From assembly GCA_963665195.1 (NCBI GenBank), contig OY762070.1, forward strand, positions 62,001-126,000: a DNA stretch of 64,000 nucleotides. The letters run 5' to 3'. The notes beneath the pieces were generated by a model. That model made no database searches, had not been told where the DNA came from, and saw only the letters and a program-made list of their open reading frames with translations. The stretch is from VXYL01 sp963665195 (lineage in GTDB: Bacteria > Pseudomonadota > Gammaproteobacteria > Pseudomonadales > Azotimanducaceae). Positions 23,994 to 33,581 of this stretch are shown one piece after another; within the stretch, counting starts at the first letter, position 1; each line of letters begins with the position of its first letter. The position numbers were made by a program, and so were the translations under genes.

Positions 23994-26182
23994 AGGCCGC
24001 CGCGGCACCGCTCGTTCGCGACATCGTGCTGCTTGGCGGCGGCCATGCCCATGTGCAGGTGCTCAAGGCCTTCGGCATGAGACCGGAACCTGGACTTCGC
24101 CTGACGCTCCTGGCGCGCGAGCCGCATTCGCCGTACTCGGGGATGCTGCCGGGACTGATCGCAGGCAGCTACGGCTTCGACGACATCCACATCGATCTCG
24201 CCCGGCTCGCCGCTTTCGCACAGGCGCGGTTCATCGCCGCCGAAGCGACGGGCATCGATCTGGCCGCGCGGCGCATTGCCTTCGACGACCGTCCCCCGCT
24301 CCGCTACGATGTGCTCTCGCTCAACACCGGCGGTGTGCCCGGCGAGCGCTTCGCGTCGGATTTCGTCACCCCGGTCAAGCCCATCGGCCGCTTCCTGCCC
24401 GCATGGCAACGGCTGATCGATGGCGATTTGCCGCGCCACCTGACCGTGGCCGGCGCCGGCGCCGGCGGCATCGAGCTGGCGCTGGCCATCACGGCCCGGT
24501 ACGACGTTCGCTGCACGGTGGTCGATGCCGCCGATGCCGTGCTCCCGACGTTCGCTGCCTTGGCCCGGCGCAGACTGCTCGCCATGCTACGCCGCCGGGG
24601 CGTCGACCTGCTGACGGGCTTCCGCGTCCGGGAAGCCGGGTCCGGGGAGGTCGTCGCCGAAGACGGCCGGCGCATCGCCACGGACCATGTGCTGTGGGTC
24701 ACCGGCGTGGAGGCGCCGCCTTGGCCGCGGCAGGCCGGACTGGCCACGGCTGCGGACGGCTTCGTTGCCGTCAATGCCGCCCTGCAATCGACCTCGCACC
24801 CGGAAGTGTTCGCCGCCGGCGATATCGCGGCGTCCATGATCGCGCCGCGCCCGAAATCGGGCGTCTACGCCGTCCGCCAAGGCCCCGTGCTGACGGACAA
24901 CCTGCGCCGTTTCGCGACCGGCCGCGGCTTGCGCCCGTACCGCGCCCAACGTCGTGCCATGGCCATGCTGGGGGACGGTGCCGGAACGGCGGTGGCGAGC
25001 CGTGGTCGGCTGGCCGTGGCTGGCCGCTGGGTGTGGCGCTGGAAACGGTGGATCGACCGGCGATTCATTGCGAAATTCAACGAGTTGCCGTCGATGCCTG
25101 CACCGCCTTCCGAACTTCCCGCCAACTTGGCGGCGGATGCGCCGGAGGCCATGCGGTGCGGCGGCTGCGGCGCCAAGCTCGGTGCCGACATCCTGCATCG
25201 GGTGTTGGACCGGCTGGACATCTGCCAAGGGCCGGCGACGATTCAGGGCATCGGCGACGACGCTGCCGTCGTTCGGGTTGGTGGAGGCACCTTGGCGGTG
25301 AGCTGCGATGGCTTCCGGGCCATGATCGACGACGCCTACCGCTTCGGCCGCATCGGTGCCCACCATGCGCTGAACGACCTCTTCGCCATGGGCGCGACGC
25401 CGACCTTCGCACTGGCCCTGGCGACGGTGCCCGCCATGGCCGACGCGATGATGGAGGAAGACCTCTATCAGATGATGGCCGGGGCGCTGGCGGTGTTCCG
25501 GGACCACGGCGTGGACCTCGTAGGTGGCCACTCGGCCGAAGGCGCGGAGCTTGGGATCGCCTTCAGCGTCGCTGGTGCGCTGTCCGAAGAGCCGCTCGCC
25601 AAGGGTGGCCTGCGCGTCGGCCAGCGCCTGGTGCTCAGCAAGCCGATCGGCACGGGTGCGCTGCTCGCTGCGGCGATGCAGGGCAGGGCGCCCGCGCGGG
25701 ACATGCTCAATGCGATTGGTGCCATGGACGCATCGAACGCGGCGGCCGTGCGCGTTCTGCGGGCGTGCGGTGCTTCAGCCTGCACGGATGTCACCGGCTT
25801 CGGCCTGATCGGGCACTTGGCCGAGATGGTGCGGGCGAGCGGCCGCGAAGGCAGCTTGGTGGGAGTGGAGCTGTGGGCCGATCAGGTGCCGCGTCTCACC
25901 GGCGCACTGGCAGCGCTCGATGCGGGCGTCGCGAGTTCCTTGCAGGCGAACAACGAGCAGGCGCTTGAGGATTTCGAACTGAGGGGCGCGGCGCCGAACG
26001 CCCCGACCGTGCGGCTGCTGGCCGACCCACAGACTTCGGGGGGGCTGTTGGCAGCCGTGCCCGCGCATTCGGCTCGGGAATGCGTGGCTGCGCTGCGCCA
26101 GGCAGGCTACCCGCAAGCTGCGGTGATCGGTTGCGTCTTGGCGGGCGACTCGATCGTCCTGTGCGCCGAGAAGCGGCCCTGA
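23990..26182 (+). CDS. selD: Selenide, water dikinase fused to an N-terminal FAD/NAD(P)-binding oxidoreductase
   Basis: 730 residues in two parts. Residues 1-370 are an NDH-2-like flavoprotein: VLLGGGHAHVQVLKAFGM, the second Rossmann motif VAGAGAGGIELALA and VFAAGDIAA near the FAD site. Residues ~385-730 are SelD, which makes selenophosphate from selenide and ATP. Its catalytic Cys393 and Lys396 lie in CGGCGAKLG, and DDAAVV, HALNDLFAMGA, GGHSAEGAELG and DPQTSGGLL follow. The organism therefore uses selenium for selenocysteine or 2-selenouridine tRNA; no selA, selB, selU or tRNA-Sec is in the window. This fusion order is known from other bacteria. ATG 23990 overlaps the MFS stop. Confidence 0.95.
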   Translation: MKAAAAPLVRDIVLLGGGHAHVQVLKAFGMRPEPGLRLTLLAREPHSPYSGMLPGLIAGSYGFDDIHIDLARLAAFAQARFIAAEATGIDLAARRIAFDDRPPLRYDVLSLNTGGVPGERFASDFVTPVKPIGRFLPAWQRLIDGDLPRHLTVAGAGAGGIELALAITARYDVRCTVVDAADAVLPTFAALARRRLLAMLRRRGVDLLTGFRVREAGSGEVVAEDGRRIATDHVLWVTGVEAPPWPRQAGLATAADGFVAVNAALQSTSHPEVFAAGDIAASMIAPRPKSGVYAVRQGPVLTDNLRRFATGRGLRPYRAQRRAMAMLGDGAGTAVASRGRLAVAGRWVWRWKRWIDRRFIAKFNELPSMPAPPSELPANLAADAPEAMRCGGCGAKLGADILHRVLDRLDICQGPATIQGIGDDAAVVRVGGGTLAVSCDGFRAMIDDAYRFGRIGAHHALNDLFAMGATPTFALALATVPAMADAMMEEDLYQMMAGALAVFRDHGVDLVGGHSAEGAELGIAFSVAGALSEEPLAKGGLRVGQRLVLSKPIGTGALLAAAMQGRAPARDMLNAIGAMDASNAAAVRVLRACGASACTDVTGFGLIGHLAEMVRASGREGSLVGVELWADQVPRLTGALAALDAGVASSLQANNEQALEDFELRGAAPNAPTVRLLADPQTSGGLLAAVPAHSARECVAALRQAGYPQAAVIGCVLAGDSIVLCAEKRP

Positions 26183-26378
26183 ATCGCTCCGGACCCGTCC
26201 TAAGCGCGGTTACGTGCTCCGTACGTTTCCGACCGAGGGCGTGCTGTGGCCGGTCGGCCGCTTCCGTGGCGCTTTTGAGTACGACGCGGCCCCTTGAGCA
26301 GGTTGGGGAAGGCTTCGCCTGCGTCGTGACGGCGGATGCGCGTCTGCCCGGGGAGGGCATGGCGCGGTTGGCCCGCGC

Positions 26379-27509
26379 TCAGTCCGCGTACCTCTTGACG
26401 TAGTCCATAAAGCTCGGGATGCCGGGCCGCCACCCGTCGTCCGCTTCAGGGGGATTCCAGATGTAGCCGAGGTCGCTCAGGCGGTCGCGGCAGCGGAGCA
26501 CCTGGGCCGTGGTCGCCTGGCCGGGAAAGGCTTCCTTGATCGCCGCATTCAGGGCGGCACGGGGCAGGGTCGCTTGGTCGCCGAACGATGTGGCGAGCTG
26601 CGCCGCCACGTCCAGCAGTTCGGCTCTCTCGAGTTCCGCGAGCCGGTCCTGATAGTAGGCCGACTGGCTTCGATCAACGATGTTGGTCGCGGCATCGACC
26701 GCGGACTGATCCAAAGACGTCGTTCCGACCTCGACCGCGACGTCCCAGAGCGCCGCCCCCCAAAGCTGGACGAAGTAGGGGTAGCACTGACTCGCCACGA
26801 CAGCCTGCTTCAGAGAAGCTGCCTCGCATTTGATTGGCGGCGTCTGCGCGGCCAGCGGCCGTTCGAGCGCGGCCAGCGCGGCATCCTCGTCCAAACGCCC
26901 GATGCCGAGTTTCTCGGCTCGGCTCCAGAATGTGGCAGACATGGTGTTCAGGTGCTGCTGAAGCCCGGGCGTGCCGGCCATGACGAGCAGCAACGGGGCT
27001 TCGGCGCACACGGTCTGGCTGGCGTTCAGGAGTGCGCGCCCGGTCTGCGCTTCCAGCGTGTGGGCCTCGTCAAGGAGCACAAGCAACGGGCGTCGCAAGC
27101 AACGCGCCTTCAACAGTGCGGCCAGTGCGCCCTCCTGGCCGGCCAACTCCCAGCCCAACCTGCCGATGCCGACATTCACCGAGAAGGTGTCGGGGCGCAA
27201 CGACGCGAATCGCCTCGGCGGCGCAAGCAGCGTGGCCAGTTCGTCCAAGCTGGAAATGTCGCTTGGGGTAAGCCAGATGCGGTCGATGTCGCCATCGCCC
27301 TGCGCCTCTTGAAATAGCCAGCGCAGTAGTGCTGTCTTGCCATTGCCGCGAGGTCCGGAGAGTACCGCGTTGCGCGGTGCTCCTTTGCCGGCTTGCAGAT
27401 AGGCGAACAGGCCCATCAGCGTGCGTTGCTCCCGGGTCCGGCCAGCGAAGTACGGAGGCACTTGGCCGTGTCCTGGCACGAACGGATTCGGACCGACTGG
27501 AGGCGTCAT
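26379..27509 (-). CDS. ExeA-like AAA ATPase of unknown role
   Basis: A 376-residue STAND/ExeA-type ATPase. Walker A is GPRGNGKTA at residues 52-60, Walker B LLVLLDEAHTLE, and the sensor region follows at LLLVMAGTPGLQQHL. The C-terminal ~130 residues are helical, with a winged-helix-like end (CRDRLSDLGYIWNPPE). Similar ATPases act as regulatory or defence NTPases. No obvious partner is adjacent: the downstream 196 bases contain no gene and the upstream neighbour is a periplasmic protein. The start at ATG 27509 is supported by homology beginning with NPFVPGHGQVPPYFAGR. Confidence 0.8.
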   Translation of the reverse strand: MTPPVGPNPFVPGHGQVPPYFAGRTREQRTLMGLFAYLQAGKGAPRNAVLSGPRGNGKTALLRWLFQEAQGDGDIDRIWLTPSDISSLDELATLLAPPRRFASLRPDTFSVNVGIGRLGWELAGQEGALAALLKARCLRRPLLVLLDEAHTLEAQTGRALLNASQTVCAEAPLLLVMAGTPGLQQHLNTMSATFWSRAEKLGIGRLDEDAALAALERPLAAQTPPIKCEAASLKQAVVASQCYPYFVQLWGAALWDVAVEVGTTSLDQSAVDAATNIVDRSQSAYYQDRLAELERAELLDVAAQLATSFGDQATLPRAALNAAIKEAFPGQATTAQVLRCRDRLSDLGYIWNPPEADDGWRPGIPSFMDYVKRYAD

Positions 27510-27545
27510 GAGGCGAGCATAGCAAACCGGTCGCCGCCGCTCGGT

Positions 27546-28100
27546 CTAGGTCGCGGGGGCACTCTGCGCCCCGCACGAGTCGCCGAGCAGGACCGCCAAC
27601 GAGCGATCGGCTACCGGCCCAACGTGTCTCGCGCAGACGTTGCCGCCCGCATCGAGGCGCAGCACGTAGGCGGCGTCCTCGTCTTCGACGGCGGCGAGGT
27701 CCCGCCACGCTTCGGCGCCCTTGTAGACGAGGTAGAAGCTGTCTTCGGCCTCCTTCGGGATCGCGCCCTTCATCATTCGGCGCAGGAAGCCGCGCATCAT
27801 GCGCGAGATGTCGCCGAAGACCAGCACGTTCACCACCGGCACCGGGTCCGCGTCTTCGGTGCCGGCCTCGGCCTGCTCGCGCCGGTGCTCGGCGATCCGC
27901 TGTCCCCACGCCATGGTCTGGGAGGACGACTCGCGGCTGAAGCCGACGATCAGCAGCGCGCCGTGCTCCGGGTGCAGCGGGATGGTCTCCTCGTCGCCGT
28001 CGAGATCGATGGCCCGCAGTTCTCGGCCATCGGCTCCTGCGACCACGGCTGCCGCCAAACCCAGTGCCGCTGCGGCGATGCTCCTTCGGATTGCGTTCAT
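27546..28100 (-). CDS. Exported thioredoxin-like protein of unknown function
   Basis: 184 residues from ATG 28100 with a signal peptide (SIAAAALGLAAAVVAGADG). The mature protein has EHGALLIVGFSRESSSQTMAWGQRI and a late YLVYKGAEAWRDLA, an arrangement reminiscent of thioredoxin-fold Atp10-like proteins, but there is no CxxC. Cys residues occur only late (NVCARH, DSCGAQ) and could form one disulfide. It is 14 bases downstream of the antiporter gene on the same strand and probably co-transcribed. Family assignment is uncertain. Confidence 0.6.
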   Translation of the reverse strand: MNAIRRSIAAAALGLAAAVVAGADGRELRAIDLDGDEETIPLHPEHGALLIVGFSRESSSQTMAWGQRIAEHRREQAEAGTEDADPVPVVNVLVFGDISRMMRGFLRRMMKGAIPKEAEDSFYLVYKGAEAWRDLAAVEDEDAAYVLRLDAGGNVCARHVGPVADRSLAVLLGDSCGAQSAPAT

Positions 28101-28114
28101 GCGGGTTTCCCCTA

Positions 28115-29281
28115 TCAATCCCGCCGCAGTTCCGCCGACACCGCGATGGGGCTGGGGTAGCGGAAAATAACAAAGTAAGTGGACAGCAGCAGCGTCAGCA
28201 CCGTCGCCCCCTGCACCACATGGGCGGCTTCCGCGGAGAGTATGGCGGAGCCGGCCACGAACACCAGCAGCAGCGAGAACTCGCTCGCTTGGCCGAGTCG
28301 GTAGGCCACTTCCCTCGCCACGCTGTCCGGCTCCTTCTGCCAGCGCAGCAGGATGCGGAACACGGGCGGCTTGGCGGCCACCAGCACCACGGCGAGCAGC
28401 AGGGTGGGCATCCACACGTGGAGCAGCAGCATCGGATCGATGGCAGCACCCACGGAGAAGAAGAACAGCACCAGGAAGAAGTCCCGCAACGGCCTTAGGT
28501 TCTCGGTGATGTACTGCGCGATGGGCGAGTTGGCGAGCGATACCCCGGCCAGGAAGGCGCCGATCTCCCACGAGAGGTAGAGCGCATGGGACAGGCTGGC
28601 GATGCCAAGGCACCAGCCGATGGCCAGCAGAAAGGTGAACTCGCGGAACACGTCGAAGCGCGTCAAGAGCGGCACGACGACGAAGCGCACCCCCGCGAAG
28701 GCGACGGTCAGCACCACGGGCAGCGCCACGGCGACCGTCAACGCCGTCGTCGCCATGCCGCCGCTGTCCGTCTGCATTCCGGCCAGCACCAGCAGTGCGA
28801 TCACCGCGATGAGGTCTTGGATCAGCAGCAGGCTGATGACGATCTCGCCGGTGTGGCGGTGGTGCAGCACGGTGGTCGGCAGCAGCTTGATGCCGAGGAT
28901 GGTGCTGGAGAACATGCAGGCGATGGCCGTCACCGCCGCCTCCAGCATCGTGAAGCCGAACACCGCCATCACCGCGAAGCCGATGCCCGCGAAGACCAGG
29001 GAACTCGCGATGGCCGTCAGTACGGACTCGCCGAGCATGTCCTTGAGCTTGCTCGGCGGCAGGTCGAGGCCAACCAGGAAGAGCAGGAAGATGATGCCGA
29101 TCTCGCCGATCTCGGCCAGCATCGCCGCGTCCGCCACCAGCGCAAGGCCGTGCGGCCCGAACGCGCAGCCGACGGCGATGTAGGCGACGATCAGCGGCTG
29201 GCGCGTATACAGCGCAACGGCCGCGAGCACCGTCGCGCTCGTGAAGATCACGAAGAAGGACTCGATGATGCCGACGTCCAT
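28115..29281 (-). CDS. CPA2-family cation/proton antiporter (KefB/NapA-like)
   Basis: 388 residues with twelve or more hydrophobic segments. Diagnostic elements of monovalent cation:proton antiporter-2 proteins are RQPLIVAYIAVGCAFGPHGL, IGEIGIIFLLFLVGLDLPPSKL, SSTILGIKLLPT, ISLLLIQDLIAVIALL with the ion-site aspartate, WEIGAFLAGVSLANSPIA and FFLVLFFFSVGAAIDP. It has no C-terminal TrkA-N domain, so it lacks the nucleotide gating of full KefB/KefC. It likely exchanges Na+ or K+ for H+ across the inner membrane. It is followed by the thioredoxin-like gene and preceded by a membrane-protein gene four bases away. Confidence 0.9.
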   Translation of the reverse strand: MDVGIIESFFVIFTSATVLAAVALYTRQPLIVAYIAVGCAFGPHGLALVADAAMLAEIGEIGIIFLLFLVGLDLPPSKLKDMLGESVLTAIASSLVFAGIGFAVMAVFGFTMLEAAVTAIACMFSSTILGIKLLPTTVLHHRHTGEIVISLLLIQDLIAVIALLVLAGMQTDSGGMATTALTVAVALPVVLTVAFAGVRFVVVPLLTRFDVFREFTFLLAIGWCLGIASLSHALYLSWEIGAFLAGVSLANSPIAQYITENLRPLRDFFLVLFFFSVGAAIDPMLLLHVWMPTLLLAVVLVAAKPPVFRILLRWQKEPDSVAREVAYRLGQASEFSLLLVFVAGSAILSAEAAHVVQGATVLTLLLSTYFVIFRYPSPIAVSAELRRD

Positions 29282-29285
29282 GGGC

Positions 29286-29999
29286 TTAACCGCCCAGACG
29301 ACCGATGTCTTCTCCGGTGGGAGGGACGCCGTTCCCTGTCTCCGGTACGAAACGGTCCACGTTGAACTTCCGCGCCGACATGATCTGTCCTTTGGGAATC
29401 ACCACCTTGAGCTCGGCTTCGGGGCTCTGCCCACTGTCGATGATCTCTCGCAAGGCGCGGGCATAGAACGTGGTGATCCTCAATGCGAGGGTGCCTTCGT
29501 CACGGTAGCCGCTGATGAACGGTACGAGCGAGATGTCCGCATCAATTGGCGTCGATACGCCCGAGTGGAGCGGAAGCCCGATGTAGCACTTCCGGTTGGC
29601 CAGCGAGACCTCGACTAGGGCGTTGGTCTCGAGGGCGTCCTGCAGTAGCACTTCAATGAGGTCGCCGGCACGGGAGGCGGCGCGCCCCAACTGGGCCCGA
29701 CCGTTGATCAGATTCGCGCAGACCGGGCCGATGATCGCTAGCGCCAGTGCGAACTGGGCGTGCAATTGAACGAAAGGCCCGCTGTACGATGGTGGCCACG
29801 CGAGGAGCCCCCGAACGCCAAAGCACCATGTGACGACAGCCTCAATGGCGCTGCCGCAAAGGAGAAGCAACACGCCAGCGCTCAGTACTGGAAACAGTAG
29901 CCAATACCCCTGCTGCCGAAGTAACCAGTATCGGGTGTAGTTCAGCACTCCAGTAGCGGTGAATCCAACGACGATCAGGTCAAGAAACGGGTGCCACAT
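29286..29999 (-). CDS. Membrane protein with cytoplasmic domain, unknown function
   Basis: 237 residues. Three transmembrane helices (FLDLIVVGFTATGVLNY, WLLFPVLSAGVLLLLCGSAIEAVV, FALALAIIGPVCANLI) precede a soluble part with LIEVLLQDALETNALVEVSLANRKCYIGLPL and DISLVPFISGYRDEGTLALRITTFYARAL. The soluble region reads like a small beta-barrel of the kind that ends many uncharacterised three-helix membrane proteins. The 61-residue gene at 30015 lies 15 bases upstream, so the two form a unit. I do not recognise a function. Confidence 0.65.
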   Translation of the reverse strand: MWHPFLDLIVVGFTATGVLNYTRYWLLRQQGYWLLFPVLSAGVLLLLCGSAIEAVVTWCFGVRGLLAWPPSYSGPFVQLHAQFALALAIIGPVCANLINGRAQLGRAASRAGDLIEVLLQDALETNALVEVSLANRKCYIGLPLHSGVSTPIDADISLVPFISGYRDEGTLALRITTFYARALREIIDSGQSPEAELKVVIPKGQIMSARKFNVDRFVPETGNGVPPTGEDIGRLGG

Positions 30000-30014
30000 G
30001 GCCGGCTGCCGACC

Positions 30015-30200
30015 TCAGTTGTCGTCCTGCAGCCGCTTCTCCAGCAGCTCAACCTTGTCGAGCTTGTCGCGGAACGGCACACTGCTGACGACCTTGCCAA
30101 TGTCCAAGTGCATCGAGCCATCGAACCAGCGGATCGTTGGCTTCACCACACCGTCATCCCCGCCCGATGGGTGGTCGTTGGCTTTCCTCTTGGTCATCAT
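30015..30200 (-). CDS. Small polar protein of unknown function
   Basis: 61 residues, charged, with KPTIRWFDGSMHLDIGKVVSSVPFRDKLDKVELLEKRLQDD; the C-terminal third should form an amphipathic helix or coiled coil. It sits 15 bases upstream of the membrane-protein gene on the same strand. Codon use is ordinary, and the reverse-strand frames here are less convincing. No family recognised. Confidence 0.5.
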   Translation of the reverse strand: MMTKRKANDHPSGGDDGVVKPTIRWFDGSMHLDIGKVVSSVPFRDKLDKVELLEKRLQDDN

Positions 30201-30344
30201 GCCTTTGCGTCCCTCTGCCGCATTGCCGTCACTTCGACTCTACCAGAAGCCTTCGGCGCTTGCGGGGTTGTCTGTCTGGTTGTGTCCTCCGTCGCGCCTT
30301 GGGAAGGCCCGTTCATGCTGCGGGGATGGTCGAGGGACAAGACC

Positions 30345-30822
30345 TCAGTGCGGTGCCCCATCCTGTTGGGCATCCCGTCGGCGCACGGGGTCCTGGAACG
30401 GCGGCGCGGGCTCCCGGACCGACGCCTGGTAGTGATCGCTCATGCGAGCGATGCAGGCGATGGTGATTTCCGCCTGGCGACGGTCCGGCAACTCGAAGGC
30501 GTTGAAGCCGCAGCGGTGCATGTACTCGGCGAGGTCCGGGATGATCTCGCCGAAGGCGCGCAGCTCGCCGGTGAAGCCGTAGCGCGTGCGCAGCAGCGAG
30601 CCGAAGGATAGGCCGCGGCCGTCGGCGAAGGCGGGGAAGCGCACCGCCACCACCGGCGCTGCGGCGATCTCTTCGCCGATCTCGTCCGCTTCGGCATCGC
30701 CATCCACCCAGACGCCCGCGCCATCGGGCGCCCGCCGCCAGGCCTCGAGCGAGGCGATCAGCCCCGGTGCCGCATCGCCGTCGAGAGCAAGCCGCCAGTC
30801 GTCCTCGGCGATCCGCCCGTCC

Positions 30823-30833
<11 letters not shown>
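30345..30833 (-). CDS. DUF934 protein, sulfite-reductase-associated
   Basis: 162 residues with VRFPAFADGRGLSFGSLLRTRYGFTGELRAFGEIIPDLAEYMHRCGFNAFEL, the hallmark of DUF934, followed by a variable C-terminal tail. DUF934 genes regularly lie directly after the cysI-type hemoprotein gene and before cysH in beta- and gammaproteobacterial assimilatory sulfate reduction operons. Here the start overlaps the end of the reductase gene by eleven bases; cysH is not downstream. Role in the reductase complex is unknown. Confidence 0.9.
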
Positions 30834-32493
<1,660 letters not shown>

Positions 32494-32649
32494 GCGCTTG
32501 CGTGCCGGTCGGCGACGGTGGGAAGGGACGCGATTCTAGGCAATCGCCAACGCAGGGCCACTAACGAAAGCCACTAACCATATAACGTCGGCACATATGG
32601 CGGCGCGACGCATGTTCCCTGCGCGTCAACGCATCGCCCAGACGCCGCA

Positions 32650-33399
32650 TCACGGCTCTTTCGTTCCAACGACACGCCCAAGCCGTGCGACGAACGCCGC
32701 ATGTTCCGGCGACCGCAGGCCGGCGTCGAGCTCAGCCAAGGCTTTGGCCATGTCGCCGTCCAACAACGCCTGCCTGGCAACGCGGAGCCCGGGAAACACC
32801 CCGCTCTCCAGCACGCCGGCCGCGTTGGCTGCGAGCGCACGATACTCGCCGCCCTCGAGCTCGAACCAGTCGATTCGGGCGTCCTGGGTTCGCCAGACGA
32901 TGTACTCCTGCACGCCGTTGCGGCGATAGGCGTTGCGCTTGGCATGCATGTCGATTGAGGCGCTGCTGGCCGCCACCTCCGCGACAAGCTCGGGTGCGCC
33001 TTCGACGTAATCGTCGTCGCTCAAGCGCGCGCTGCCGCCGGCTTCCTCCGCGATCTGCATGATCGCGTCCGGCTGGTACTCGTTGTCGAGGTCTAGGCGA
33101 ACGGTGGTGTTGTCGGCGACGCTGACGCCGGGCGTGTGCGCCGCGTACACGACCAGCAGCCCCTGAAGGGCGGCGTGCGGCTTGCCGTGGGCCATGGCGC
33201 GAACGGGCGATGGCACGTAAACGACGCCTTCGACGAGTTCGGCTTTCTTGATGTTGGGGCAGGCATCGTAGCGACGTTCGAACTCGCATCGGGTGAGGCG
33301 ATCGCCGCTCTCCAGTACCCGCAAGCGTGCCCGCGGCGGCGGGCTGCTCCCGCCGTGTTCGGCTAGCCCAAGACTGTCGGATGGCTCCGAGTCATGCAT
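32650..33399 (-). CDS. Uma2 family (DUF820) putative nuclease-fold protein
   Basis: 249 residues. The restriction-endonuclease-like core runs CEFERRYDACPNIKKAELVEGVVYVPSPVRAMAHG, DNEYQPDAIMQIAEEAGG, VEGAPELVAEVAASSASIDMHAKRNAYRRNGVQEYIVW: the conserved Pro-Asp and the Glu-x-x in VAEVAASS match the PD-(D/E)xK site of Uma2 proteins. The expected YxxxGxxEYWVVD is slightly altered (YRRNGVQEYIVW). Activity of Uma2 proteins is unproven. Start ATG 33399; an N-terminal frame extension to 33510 is open but unlike the family. Confidence 0.85.
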   Translation of the reverse strand: MHDSEPSDSLGLAEHGGSSPPPRARLRVLESGDRLTRCEFERRYDACPNIKKAELVEGVVYVPSPVRAMAHGKPHAALQGLLVVYAAHTPGVSVADNTTVRLDLDNEYQPDAIMQIAEEAGGSARLSDDDYVEGAPELVAEVAASSASIDMHAKRNAYRRNGVQEYIVWRTQDARIDWFELEGGEYRALAANAAGVLESGVFPGLRVARQALLDGDMAKALAELDAGLRSPEHAAFVARLGRVVGTKEP

Positions 33400-33581
33400 T
33401 CGTGCTGGACCTCTGGGCACGGACGGATCATACCGTGAGCAAGCAGCGGAGCAAGCGGCCGCGGGCCTGCATGGGTGAGTGGCGTACGAGAGCCTCCGGC
33501 GAAGGTGCATGGCGCGGCATCACGGGGGGCGACAAGGCTGCCGCGGTCGGCTGGCGCCGTCCGCAGCAGCGAGGCGCGCCT

